Origin: Clostridiales bacterium
GTDB lineage: Bacteria > Bacillota > Clostridia > Christensenellales > CAG-138
Assembly: GCA_012517905.1 (NCBI GenBank)
Contig: JAAYUE010000038.1
Location: forward strand, 1 to 46,645
Length of the DNA: 46,645 nt
Direction of reading: 5' to 3'
The position numbers and the translations under genes are program-made. The notes beneath the pieces are model-generated. The model saw only the letters and a program-made list of their open reading frames with translations. It ran no database searches and was not told the origin of the DNA. The stretch's first letter is position 1. The number at the start of each line of letters is the position of its first letter. Shown here one piece after another: positions 1 through 10,218 of the stretch.

Positions 1-63
1 TCAGCCCCGACGCGCCGCGACTATTGCGCAGCCACCCCGGGAGAGTAGGTAGCCGCCGGGATC
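1..63 (+). rRNA. 5S ribosomal RNA, 3' part (partial)
   Basis: The stretch around 37-60 (CCGGGAGAGTAGGTAGCCGC) is the highly conserved 3' portion of bacterial 5S rRNA: helix D/E plus the GAGAGTAGG segment and the closing strand of helix A. The 5' half lies outside the window, so this is the tail of an rRNA operon read on the plus strand. The exact 3' end is uncertain by a few bases; I placed it just before the terminator palindrome that starts at 66. Confidence 0.85.
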
Positions 64-65
64 CA

Positions 66-107
66 ACAAACAGAAAGCCCATGCATATGCATGGGCTTTC
101 TGTTTGT
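66..107 (+). terminator. Palindromic terminator after the 5S gene
   Basis: A perfect 42-base palindrome (21-base arms meeting between 86 and 87) starts two to three bases after the 5S 3' end. The core arm AAAGCCCATGCAT is followed on the 3' side by a T-rich descent (TTTCTGTTTGT). A hairpin here would end the rRNA transcript. The U tract is interrupted, so the efficiency is unknown. Confidence 0.75.
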
Positions 108-215
108 CCAATTCTGGCAGATACATATACTTTCGAGCCCAAACCAGCCGGCGCGGAAACGAAGCAGGAATTTAGGTTATCTTCAAAAAGCGCTGGCTTG
201 AGACATGACGGAGCC

Positions 216-419
216 GAGCGCCCGCAGTGCGGGATGCAGCGAGGCGAAGGAACGGTGAGCAGCGAGCGATGCAAGCGACAGCGAAGCAGCGCGACGACTG
301 CGAACCGAGCGGGGAGAGTAGGTATTGCAGTTCGCTATTGTCGTCCTGCTTCACTTCCGTTTGCATGACTCCTGGCTCACTGGGCTCTCGCTTCGCTGTA
401 TCCCGCACTGCGGGCGCTC
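216..419. repeat. Long imperfect inverted repeat (about 90-base arms)
   Basis: The left arm (216-305) and right arm (330-419) are reverse complements with scattered mismatches. The outer 20 bases (216-235 against 400-419) match perfectly. Further inward, 269-289 pairs with 346-366 (17 of 21), 293-298 with 340-345 and 300-305 with 330-335. The loop (306-329) contains GGGAGAGTAGGTA, which is identical to 13 bases of the 5S rRNA 3' end at 39-51. Open frames on both strands here are mirror images caused by the palindrome and are not convincing genes. It could be a MITE-like element, a structured RNA or a rearranged piece of an rRNA operon end. Confidence 0.75.
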
Positions 420-682
420 AGCTTCGCCTGCCGGGACTTGCCAGATAACGCGAAAAGCGCACGCGTGACGTCATGGGACGTAACAATTATACGACTATAC
501 CTCAAAACACGAAGAGCAATGTAATCAAAAAGCAACAAAACGCAAGATTACGATTTCGTGAAGCCAAATCGTCAATCTATATTACAAAAATAGTCTTAAA
601 TTTAATTACTTATTACAACAAACATGTAACGACTGCTCCGTACAATAATAATCATCAAAGTACAACACGGAGTGACATCGGC
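420..682. other. Intergenic, AT-rich tract without a recognised gene
   Basis: From about 480 to 680 the sequence is far richer in A and T than its surroundings. A small hairpin is possible (ACGATTT at 550-556 with AAATCGT at 566-572). An open frame runs through from 473 into the next gene, but its first 70 residues are low-complexity, basic and Asn-rich, and no Shine-Dalgarno site precedes it. I read the tract as the promoter and leader region of the gene at 683, although no clear -35/-10 pair stands out. Confidence 0.5.
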
Positions 683-1519
683 ATGAAGAAAAGAAAAACC
701 ATCAAGATTTTATCCGTTCTGGGGCTGTTGATCATCGCTCTTGCCCTGATCGCCGGTTCTTCGCTTACAAAGCGCACCATTCATTCGGAGTGCGTTTATA
801 CACAGCCGGATACGGCGACCTATACCACAGAAACGATCGCGGAAGAACCGGTTCCGCTCGCCGGTGCCCAGCCGACCGCCACAGCGGGCGTGCAGACGGT
901 CGCTCTGATGGTCGTACGGGAAGAACCGGCTGGGCCCGAAGAACCGCAGGTTACTCCTGCGCCGGCGGCGACCCCTGCGCCGCAGCAGACTGCGGGGAAT
1001 ACCGCAACCCCGACGCCGGAGGCGGAAGACCCCGAAAACGATCCCGAAGCTCCGGCGGAAGAATCGGACCCAACCGCGCCGCAGGAGCCGACGCCGACTC
1101 CCGCGCCTGCAAAGGCGCAGAAGCCCGACGACATCACAAACGTGACCGCCATGGCAAAGTATCTCTTCGATGCGGCAACCGAGTTCTGGGCGACCGAGAA
1201 GGACTTTTGCGGCACGACTACGCGCCCCGTCTCCACGCGCGTTGCGGCCAGCATCGGCGCGGGCACCGCAGTTGACTGTCCGGGCGGGGATACGGTGCGC
1301 ATCGACGCCAACGGCGTTGCGCACGATTCCTATGCAATCGCCGATCATTTTCGGGATTATGTGGATATGCCGGACCTGCAATACTTCAAGATTTACCTCT
1401 CCGACAAGGATTATTCCGTCGATCCCTACGGCGCGAGGGAGGACGTGATCGGTTCGTATTATCAGTATGGCTCCGAACGTGCGACCTATCAGCCGGAGGA
1501 CGAAGAAGAGCCGGATTAA
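683..1519 (+). CDS. Membrane-anchored protein of unknown function
   Basis: The product has 278 residues. I start it at the ATG at 683 because residues 1-6 (MKKRKT) plus a hydrophobic stretch (about 9-27) form a normal N-terminal membrane anchor, and GGAG lies about 8 bases upstream; the longer frame from 473 adds an unlikely basic extension. A long Pro/Thr/Ala/Glu-rich linker (about 45-150) follows, typical of a cell-wall spanning stalk. The C-terminal 125 residues appear folded (WATEKDFCG, DSYAIADHFRDY, YSVDPYG) and contain two cysteines; the chain ends in an acidic tail. I do not recognise the C-terminal domain. The protein is presumably displayed outside the membrane. It is monocistronic as far as can be seen. 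Confidence 0.75.
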   Translation: MKKRKTIKILSVLGLLIIALALIAGSSLTKRTIHSECVYTQPDTATYTTETIAEEPVPLAGAQPTATAGVQTVALMVVREEPAGPEEPQVTPAPAATPAPQQTAGNTATPTPEAEDPENDPEAPAEESDPTAPQEPTPTPAPAKAQKPDDITNVTAMAKYLFDAATEFWATEKDFCGTTTRPVSTRVAASIGAGTAVDCPGGDTVRIDANGVAHDSYAIADHFRDYVDMPDLQYFKIYLSDKDYSVDPYGAREDVIGSYYQYGSERATYQPEDEEEPD

Positions 1520-1632
1520 CGGGGATTTTCGCCGCCCGGCAGGTGCGGCAGCGACCGACTGCAGACGCCTTTTTCATAAACGGGACATATAGATGAAACA
1601 GACTGTTAACACAAAATAATACAATTTTCATT

Positions 1633-1660
1633 TTGACATAAAAGTCTGTTCACATATATG
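1633..1660 (+). promoter_or_regulatory. Candidate promoter with overlapping inverted repeat
   Basis: TTGACA at 1633-1638 is a consensus -35; TATATG at 1655-1660 (16-base spacer) or TATGTT at 1657 would serve as -10. An 8-base inverted repeat, AACAGACT (1597-1604) and AGTCTGTT (1643-1650), has its right half in the spacer and could be an operator. The stretch from 1520 to 1596 shows nothing else. Confidence 0.5.
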
Positions 1661-1714
1661 TTGTATGATACGAGCATAGAAGAAACAAGATGTATGAAAG
1701 AGAGCGTGAGAAAC

Positions 1715-1792
1715 ATGTTGGACCGCATTTACATCGCCGCCTACCTGCTGAAGATGAAGTTTCGTCACCCGGCTGCGAAGGCTGCCTGCTAA
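1715..1792 (+). CDS. Possible 25-residue small protein
   Basis: The ORF reads MLDRIYIAAYLLKMKF followed by a basic and Ala-rich tail ending in Cys. It lies between its own candidate promoter (1633-1660) and a strong terminator (1868-1895), so the unit would give an RNA of roughly 230 bases. The first 15 residues could form a short amphipathic or membrane-binding helix. The ribosome site is weak (GAGAG about 15 bases upstream). It may be a true small protein, a leader peptide, or incidental coding in a small RNA. I know of no family to assign it to. Confidence 0.3.
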   Translation: MLDRIYIAAYLLKMKFRHPAAKAAC

Positions 1793-1867
1793 GCGCCGCT
1801 GAACCGTATTTGAAAATCCGTGCCTTCGTCGGAGAATATCCGGCGCAAAGGCATGTGATCTTTGTTT

Positions 1868-1895
1868 CCCCCGAGGGTTCTCGGGGGATTTTTTT
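1868..1895 (+). terminator. Intrinsic terminator
   Basis: The stem CCCCCGAG (1868-1875) pairs with CTCGGGGG (1880-1887) around a four-base loop and is followed by a run of seven Ts from 1889. It closes the small transcription unit upstream and separates it from rarD, which has its own promoter. Confidence 0.8.
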
Positions 1896-2011
1896 GTTCG
1901 GGAGGCGCCTGTTGACGGCGCCGCGCAGGGCCTTTCGGCGACGCGGCCGGACGGGGCGGGGTCGACGGGAATGATTGCGTAAAGGTCAATTGCGCGATTC
2001 GAGAAAAAAGG

Positions 2012-2039
2012 TTTGTTCTTCGGTCCGTCTGTGTTAGAA
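2012..2039 (+). promoter_or_regulatory. Promoter of rarD
   Basis: TTGTTC (2012-2017) and TAGAAT (2034-2039) are separated by 16 bases, and TG at 2031-2032 makes an extended -10. The predicted start point is near 2046, giving a short leader with the Shine-Dalgarno site GGAGAGG before the ATG at 2065. Confidence 0.6.
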
Positions 2040-2064
2040 TAATCGGAACGGAGAGGTAGGGATT

Positions 2065-2958
2065 ATGAAGGAACGGAACATTGGACTGATCAGCACGCTT
2101 GTGTGCTATACCCTTTGGGGGCTGCTGCCGCTGTACTGGCACCTGCTCGACGGGCTGGACGCCATTTTTATCCTCGCAAACCGCATCCTGTGGTCCCTGG
2201 TGTTCACCGTGGGCATTTTGGCGGCGACCAAACAGTTCAAAGAGGTTCTGGCCGTCTTTCGGGACAAGAAGAAAATGCGCTTTATGATTCCCGCCGCCAT
2301 CGCCATCACCATCAACTGGGGCGTCTATATCTGGTCGGTCAACGCCGGCCACCTGCTCGATTCGAGCCTTGGATACTATCTCAACCCGCTCGTGGTGTTC
2401 GCCCTCGGCATCGCTTTGTTTCATGAGAAGTGCGGCCCGATCGAGTGGGTGTCGCTCGGGCTTGCGACCATCGGCGTGCTGATTGCGACCATCGCATACG
2501 GCGCGTTTCCGTGGGTTGCGATCGTGCTCGCGCTGAGCTTTGCGTTCTACGGCGCGCTGAAAAAACTGGCGGGCGTCGGGGGACTGATCAGCATCGCGGT
2601 GGAGACGCTGCTCATCGGCCCCTTTGCGCTGGCGTTCGTCGCCTTCGCGCCGGCGAGCCACGCTTCGCTGGCCGTCGCCGCGTTCAGCCCGCTCAAATCG
2701 ATCCTGCTCGTGCTCTCCGGCGCCGTCACCGCCACGCCGCTGATCCTCTTTACCTTCGGCGTCAACCGCCTGCCGCTGTCCGCCGTCGGGTTTTTGCAGT
2801 ACGTCAGCCCGACGCTGCAGATGTTCATCGGCGTGCTGGTGTTTCGCGAGGTACTCACGCACGACCGCATCATCGCGTTTGCGTTCATCGGCGCGGCGCT
2901 CGTGTTCTATACCGTCGGCATGGTGCGGCGCGCCAGACGCGCGCGGCTGGAAGCGTAA
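2065..2958 (+). CDS. rarD: EamA/DMT family permease RarD
   Basis: This 297-residue integral membrane protein of the drug/metabolite transporter superfamily has about ten hydrophobic helices arranged as two EamA repeats. The N-terminal segment LLPLYWHLL, the motif INWGVYIWSVN (near residue 85) and LGYYLNPL (near 108) are characteristic of the RarD subfamily. The C-terminal repeat carries FLQYVSPTLQMFIGVLVFRE. RarD proteins are inner-membrane permeases whose substrates are mostly unknown; chloramphenicol sensitivity in E. coli gave the name. The start is fixed by GGAGAGG ten bases upstream. The gene has its own promoter and terminator, so it is monocistronic. Length and motifs fit the family; the substrate cannot be inferred. 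Confidence 0.9.
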   Translation: MKERNIGLISTLVCYTLWGLLPLYWHLLDGLDAIFILANRILWSLVFTVGILAATKQFKEVLAVFRDKKKMRFMIPAAIAITINWGVYIWSVNAGHLLDSSLGYYLNPLVVFALGIALFHEKCGPIEWVSLGLATIGVLIATIAYGAFPWVAIVLALSFAFYGALKKLAGVGGLISIAVETLLIGPFALAFVAFAPASHASLAVAAFSPLKSILLVLSGAVTATPLILFTFGVNRLPLSAVGFLQYVSPTLQMFIGVLVFREVLTHDRIIAFAFIGAALVFYTVGMVRRARRARLEA

Positions 2959-3028
2959 AATTTGCGCGTCCGGCAACGCCGAAATGCGCGGGTGCCGCAC
3001 TTCTGACGCAGTTGCGCGAACATTGTGA

Positions 3029-3054
3029 AGCCCTCGTGGATTCGGGGGCTTTTT
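3029..3054 (+). terminator. Intrinsic terminator after rarD
   Basis: AGCCCTCG (3029-3036) pairs with CGGGGGCT (3043-3050), with one G-T pair, followed by TTTT. It directly abuts the -35 box of the secA promoter. Confidence 0.7.
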
Positions 3055-3055
3055 G

Positions 3056-3084
3056 TTGCGGTTCAGGCGGTTTTCTGCTATACT
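3056..3084 (+). promoter_or_regulatory. Promoter of secA
   Basis: TTGCGG (3056-3061) and TATACT (3079-3084) are 17 bases apart, with TGC just before the -10 (extended -10). The leader to the secA start would be about 125 bases. Confidence 0.65.
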
Positions 3085-3215
3085 GCATGCTTAGGGTATT
3101 ATGCGGACGAATGCCTTTTTGATCGCCGCGGCCGATGCGGAAATCGCGTCGGCGGCGGGAGTCATCCTGAGAAATCGCAGTCGCCCACGGAATAGAACGC
3201 CAAAGGAGCTTCCGA

Positions 3216-5972
<2,757 letters not shown>

Positions 5973-6074
5973 CTCGACAGGGCGCATCCTAGCTCGCTTT
6001 CGGGCGGATAGCGCGCCAAGACCGCACTGGAGCAGACAACAAACAGTACGATCGAGAGGAGTCAACAAACGATT

Positions 6075-7175
6075 ATGATACCGTTGGACGAATATAAAAT
6101 GAACCTCGGCGAGTTTGGGGAGCGGCTGGAAGAATGCCGCACGGCCCTCAACCCCGAACAGATGCAGCAGGAGATCCGCGCGCTGGACGAACAGATGGCC
6201 GCGCCGGACTTCTGGAACGACGTGGACAACGCCAACAAGCTCAACCAGCGCGCGCGGCAGCTGCAGAACAAGCTGGAGCGCTATAACAAGCTCAAAAGCC
6301 GCGTGGACGACCTCGGCGCGCTCATCGAGATGGCGGAAGAGGAAGAGGACGACAGCCTCGTGGACGAGATCAAGTCCGAGACGGCCGCGGTGAACGCCGC
6401 GCTGTCCGCCATGCGGCTCGAGCAGATGCTCAAAGGCCAGTATGACAACTCCAACGCCGTGCTCTCGCTGCACGCGGGCGCGGGTGGCACGGAGGCGCAG
6501 GACTGGACGGAGATGCTCTACCGCATGTATACGCGCTATTGCGAAAGCAGGGGCTGGACCGTGCGCGAGCTGGACATGCTGGACGGCGACGAGGCCGGCG
6601 TGAAGTCCGTCACCTTCGAGGTGGACGGGGAAAACGCCTATGGGTACCTCAAGGCGGAAAAGGGCGTGCACCGGCTGGTGCGCATCTCGCCCTTTGACGC
6701 GAGCGGGCGGCGGCATACGTCGTTTTCCTCGCTGGACGTTACGCCCATCTTCGACGACGACACGGGTGATCTCAAAATCGATCCGGACGACTTGCGCGTG
6801 GACACCTATCGCAGCAGCGGCGCCGGCGGCCAGCACGTCAATAAGACGAGCTCGGCCATCCGCATCACGCACCTGCCGACGGGCATCGTGGTGCAGTGCC
6901 AGAACGAGCGCAGCCAGATTCAAAACCGCGAAACGGCCATGCGCATGCTGCGCGGCAAGCTGCTGGAACTGCAGGAGCGCGAGCGCGAGGAGCAGATGGC
7001 GCAGATCAAAGGCGAGATGAAGAAGATCGAGTGGGGCAGCCAGATCCGCAGCTATGTCTTCCAGCCGTATACGCTGGTTAAGGATCACCGCACGGGGTTT
7101 GAAAACGGCAACATCCAGGCGGTGATGGACGGAGAGCTGGACCCCTTCATCCACGCGTACCTCGTGCAGTCCTGA
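6075..7175 (+). CDS. prfB: Peptide chain release factor 2
   Basis: RF2 (366 residues) recognises UAA and UGA and triggers peptide release. The stop-codon reading tripeptide SPF is at 205-207 and the catalytic GGQ loop at 251-253 (SSGAGGQHVNKTSS). The N-terminal coiled region with APDFWND matches the family. Many bacterial prfB genes carry a +1 programmed frameshift at an in-frame UGA near codon 25. Here the frame is continuous through that region (ECRTALNPEQ), so the autoregulatory shift is absent. GAGAGGA lies 14 bases before the ATG, slightly far; the Met at 6099 is an alternative but has no nearer site. Probably cotranscribed with secA. Confidence 0.97.
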   Translation: MIPLDEYKMNLGEFGERLEECRTALNPEQMQQEIRALDEQMAAPDFWNDVDNANKLNQRARQLQNKLERYNKLKSRVDDLGALIEMAEEEEDDSLVDEIKSETAAVNAALSAMRLEQMLKGQYDNSNAVLSLHAGAGGTEAQDWTEMLYRMYTRYCESRGWTVRELDMLDGDEAGVKSVTFEVDGENAYGYLKAEKGVHRLVRISPFDASGRRHTSFSSLDVTPIFDDDTGDLKIDPDDLRVDTYRSSGAGGQHVNKTSSAIRITHLPTGIVVQCQNERSQIQNRETAMRMLRGKLLELQEREREEQMAQIKGEMKKIEWGSQIRSYVFQPYTLVKDHRTGFENGNIQAVMDGELDPFIHAYLVQS

Positions 7176-7234
7176 ATCAACAAATAAGTTCTTTTGCTTC
7201 TTTATCTTTGTGAGAAAAGAAGAGGAAAGCTGTT

Positions 7235-8059
7235 ATGCAATTCGATTATGAACTCGTCGGCAAGATCGGCTCCATGGCGCTGATTCGCAAGGCCGACAAC
7301 GACATCGACTACAACATTTTCTCCCGCCTCGGCGCGGAGCTTCGACCCGGCATGATCTGGGTCAGCAGCGGCGCAACCGAGATCGGACGCCTGGACTATA
7401 TCCGCCGCAACGGCAAGGAGCTCACGGGCGACATCGAGGAGATCAAGGCGGACTACGCCGCGCAGGGGCAGACCATCCTCATGATGGAATACCGCCGCTA
7501 CATTCCGGACCGCTACAGCGTCCGCCAGCTTCTGGTGGAGCATACGCACTTCAACGACGAGGAAAAGCGCAGGCACATCCGCTCGTTTCTGCTGCGCGCA
7601 GCGAAGCAGAACGCCATCCCGATCGTGAACTACAACGATCCCGTGAGCATTGAAGAGGTGCGCAAGATGGAGCTTGCCAACCTTCGCAACCAGGGCGAGC
7701 ACGTCGTGGAGTGCGTCGACAACGACGAGACGGCCTCGGTCATCTGCTCGCTTGTGCACGCAAGGTATCTCGTCATCTTCACCAGCACGGACGGCATCTA
7801 CCGCGATCCGAACGATCCCGGCACGCTTGTGCCCGTCGTGGAGGGGAAAAACGCGGATGAAATCCTCGAGCAGATCGACGAACTGAGCAACAGCTGCGTC
7901 GGCGCGAGCCGCGCGGGCGCAAACGGCGCGCGCGCGAAGCTGGACTTCATTCGCCAGCCCATTCGCGAGGGGACGACGGTTTACATCGCAAGCGCGCAGC
8001 AGCGCATTCAGGACCTGCTCAACGGCACGGGCCGCTGCACGGTGTTCCGTATTCGATAG
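7235..8059 (+). CDS. Amino acid kinase family protein, glutamate 5-kinase-like
   Basis: The 274-residue protein has the amino acid kinase fold. VSSGATEIG (near residue 44) corresponds to the VSSGAV motif of glutamate 5-kinase, IPIVNYND to its NEND substrate loop, and VDNDETASV plus FTSTDGIYRDPNDP to the ATP/Mg site. There is no C-terminal PUA domain, unlike E. coli ProB. No proA or proC is adjacent, so a proline role is not supported by context, and the acceptor could be another acidic metabolite. The family assignment is firm; the substrate is not. GAGG lies eleven bases before the ATG. The gene follows prfB by 59 bases and ends at a strong terminator (8114-8147). Confidence 0.8.
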   Translation: MQFDYELVGKIGSMALIRKADNDIDYNIFSRLGAELRPGMIWVSSGATEIGRLDYIRRNGKELTGDIEEIKADYAAQGQTILMMEYRRYIPDRYSVRQLLVEHTHFNDEEKRRHIRSFLLRAAKQNAIPIVNYNDPVSIEEVRKMELANLRNQGEHVVECVDNDETASVICSLVHARYLVIFTSTDGIYRDPNDPGTLVPVVEGKNADEILEQIDELSNSCVGASRAGANGARAKLDFIRQPIREGTTVYIASAQQRIQDLLNGTGRCTVFRIR

Positions 8060-8088
8060 GATGGATGTTGTAAAACGATAATTATTTA

Positions 8089-8117
8089 TTGACAAACGAT
8101 AAATTCAATGATAGACT
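8089..8117 (+). promoter_or_regulatory. Promoter of the DUF2975/HTH/DUF4153 operon
   Basis: TTGACA (8089-8094) and TAGACT (8112-8117) are separated by 17 bases. The predicted start point is near 8124. The -10 box overlaps the 5' arm of the upstream terminator hairpin, so new transcripts would begin inside the hairpin and lack most of its 5' arm. Confidence 0.65.
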
Positions 8118-8147
8118 GTCGCTAATTCCAGCGGCAGTCTGTTTTTT
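8114..8147 (+). terminator. Intrinsic terminator of the amino acid kinase gene
   Basis: AGACTGTCGCT (8114-8124) pairs with AGCGGCAGTCT (8130-8140) with one mismatch, then G and six Ts (8142-8147). Confidence 0.75.
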
Positions 8148-8180
8148 AGAGTTCTGCCGCTTTGCGTTGGAGGACGGCGG

Positions 8181-8645
8181 ATGAAGACCACCAAACACTT
8201 CCTGAGCGCCTTTGTGCAGGGGTGCATCGTGCTGGGTATGCTTACGGGCGTCGCGCTGATGATAGACTTGTTTGTCTACGAAATGCCCATCGTAACGGAG
8301 TTTTTCGCAAAGGAAGGAAAGCCGCAGGCATACGCCGCGATCTCCGGTGTGATTGCGACGCTCTGCATCCTCGGCGGGGAGTACATCGCCTTTACGCTGC
8401 TTTGCATGATGCGGACGCTGGACAGCGACCCCTTTGTGGAGAAAAACGTAAAGGCGCTGCGGCGCATGGGCGCCGTCGCGCTCATCATCGCGCTGCTTGG
8501 CGCGGGCACGCTGCTGCTCCATCCCGTGCCGCTGGCGGTCATCGCCGCGGCGCCGGTCGCCATGTGCGGGTTGTTTTCGCTCGTTCTCAGCCGCGTGTTT
8601 GCGCAGGCGGTTGCGTACAAGCAGGAAAACGACCTGACGGTTTAG
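8181..8645 (+). CDS. DUF2975 family membrane protein
   Basis: The 154-residue protein has four predicted membrane helices (about 10-30, 50-75, 94-112 and 116-138). It carries the family hallmark at the middle loop: LLCMMRTLDSDPFVEKNVKALRRMG, here split by helix ends, with the conserved D-PF-x-x-x-N/V element near residue 83. DUF2975 proteins in Firmicutes are usually encoded directly before a small YozG-type HTH regulator, exactly as here; the biochemical role is unknown. GGAGG lies eight bases before the ATG. It is the first gene of a three-gene operon with its own promoter. Confidence 0.85.
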   Translation: MKTTKHFLSAFVQGCIVLGMLTGVALMIDLFVYEMPIVTEFFAKEGKPQAYAAISGVIATLCILGGEYIAFTLLCMMRTLDSDPFVEKNVKALRRMGAVALIIALLGAGTLLLHPVPLAVIAAAPVAMCGLFSLVLSRVFAQAVAYKQENDLTV

Positions 8646-8658
8646 CGGGGTGGCGGCG

Positions 8659-8895
8659 ATGATTCAAGTCAATCTGGACGTGATGATGGCAAAGCGCAAG
8701 ATCAGCCTCAACGAGCTGGCAAAGCGCATGGACATCTCGCTGGCAAACCTTTCGATCCTCAAAAACAACAAGTGCAGGGCGATTCGCTTCTCCACGCTGA
8801 GCAGCCTCTGCGAAATTCTCGACTGCGAAGCGGGGGATATCCTCGTGTATGTGAAAGGAGACGAACCAAATGGAACAGAATCCAATGCAGAATAA
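8659..8895 (+). CDS. Cro/CI-type HTH regulator, YozG-like
   Basis: This 78-residue protein is almost entirely a helix-turn-helix domain: NLDVMMAKRKISLNELAKRM, then ISLANLSILKNNKCRAIRFS, ending with CEILDCEAGDILVY, the standard YozG/Xre-like pattern. I chose the ATG at 8659 rather than the GTG at 8650 because family members begin MIxVNLDVMMAKRK and GCGGGG lies about eight bases upstream. It starts 13 bases after the DUF2975 stop and overlaps the next gene by 26 bases, so the three are translationally linked. It probably controls its own operon; no operator was identified. Confidence 0.9.
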   Translation: MIQVNLDVMMAKRKISLNELAKRMDISLANLSILKNNKCRAIRFSTLSSLCEILDCEAGDILVYVKGDEPNGTESNAE

Positions 8896-10120
8896 CGCCC
8901 CGGAATCGGCGGCCAGGCATCCCGCGCCGACAAAGCCGCAGCTCTGGCTGCTCGGCGGCGCGCTCGTCATCGGCGTCGCGTGCGAGCTCTGGATGGAGCT
9001 GGATCATTACTATTGGTATTCCATCTTTTGGCTGGCGACGCTCGGCGTGTTCGCCGCCTTCAACTGGAAGCGCATGCTTGCAAATAAGACCGTGCTCGCG
9101 CTGATTCTGCCGACGCTCGTGCTCATCGGCATACTGATGTTCGACTATATGAACGTTGAGCTGGTGGGCTTTACGTCCCTCGCCATCCCCGCGCTGCTGA
9201 TCACCATCGGCGTGTTTACCACGCAGCAGATCGCGTATAAGCGCGAAGGGAAGGCTGTGCTCGGCGTGCTGCGCGCGGTGTTCGTCAAGCCGTTTACGGC
9301 CATCGGCGCATATTTTCGCGCGGTTGCGGGCATATTTCGCGGCGGGGAACGCTCCTCCACCCGGCACGGGTGGATCGGACTCGCCGTCGGCCTGCCGCTG
9401 ATGGCGGTCGTGCTCGCGCTGCTCGCCGGCGCGGACGAAGGCACGGCGAAGCTGCTCGGCGGGCTGTTTGAAAACATCGAACTCTGGCAATGGGTGTCGC
9501 GCGTCGTCGTCGTGTTTGTCTCGAGCATGCTTTTCTACTCGCTGTTTTTCAACCTCACCTGGGAAAAAGCGGACGAGGACCGCATGCCCGTCCGGCAAAA
9601 CTGGAAGACCGCAGGCCCGGGCGTGGTTATCGGCCTGCTGCTTGCGGCGTACGCGCTGTTTACCTATGTGCAGTTTACTTACCTCTTCGGCGGGGTGCTG
9701 CCGGTCGATTTGACCTACAGCGAATATGCGCGCGAAGGATTCGGGCAGTTTCTGGCCGTAACGCTGATCAACTTCGCAGTGCTCGGCGTCAGTCTCGCAA
9801 AAAGCGAGCCTGGGCGCGTCATCAAAGCACTCCAGACGCTGCTGATTGCCGCGAGCCTGATCGTGCTCGCCTCCGCCGCGTGGCGCTTGCTCCTCTATGT
9901 CGGGGCATACGGCCTGACCATCCGGCGCGTGCTGCCGCTGTGGCTCATGGCGTACTTTGCGTTTCTCGCGGTGATCGGCGCGGTGCGCGTGTATCGCGAG
10001 CAGGTGCCGTTTCTGCGCATCGGCGCGTTTGCGCTCGTCTACTGGTACGCGGCGTTTATCTGCATCGACTGGAACACGCTGATGTACAGCTTCAACATTG
10101 CCCATGGGTTCGGGGGATAA
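8870..10120 (+). CDS. DUF4153/DUF4173-type polytopic membrane protein
   Basis: The 416-residue protein has a short Pro/Ala-rich cytoplasmic N-terminus and about ten to twelve membrane helices. The sequence LTYSEYAREGFGQFLAVT (near residue 283) is the signature of the DUF4153/DUF4173 family, whose members are membrane proteins of unknown function often encoded beside DUF2975 and YozG-like regulators. AGGAG precedes the ATG by about nine bases and lies within the 3' end of the HTH gene. The operon arrangement suggests a regulated membrane module. No catalytic motif was seen. Confidence 0.8.
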   Translation: MEQNPMQNNAPESAARHPAPTKPQLWLLGGALVIGVACELWMELDHYYWYSIFWLATLGVFAAFNWKRMLANKTVLALILPTLVLIGILMFDYMNVELVGFTSLAIPALLITIGVFTTQQIAYKREGKAVLGVLRAVFVKPFTAIGAYFRAVAGIFRGGERSSTRHGWIGLAVGLPLMAVVLALLAGADEGTAKLLGGLFENIELWQWVSRVVVVFVSSMLFYSLFFNLTWEKADEDRMPVRQNWKTAGPGVVIGLLLAAYALFTYVQFTYLFGGVLPVDLTYSEYAREGFGQFLAVTLINFAVLGVSLAKSEPGRVIKALQTLLIAASLIVLASAAWRLLLYVGAYGLTIRRVLPLWLMAYFAFLAVIGAVRVYREQVPFLRIGAFALVYWYAAFICIDWNTLMYSFNIAHGFGG

Positions 10121-10218
10121 CGGGTGCCGATTCTTCGATGCGGCAAAGCAGCGTTCGAGCGGGATTGATTTTCAGGCGTGCGCTTGCAAAAGCCGGTTCG
10201 TAACGGGAGGCGATAAGC

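Noticed and set aside
172-448. Two similar short ORFs on opposite strands (172-408 minus, 227-448 plus)
   Set aside because: Their similarity is the mirror effect of the inverted repeat at 216-419; no ribosome sites.
1690-1974. 94-codon plus-strand ORF before rarD
   Set aside because: It reads straight through the strong terminator at 1868-1895, so it is unlikely to be translated.
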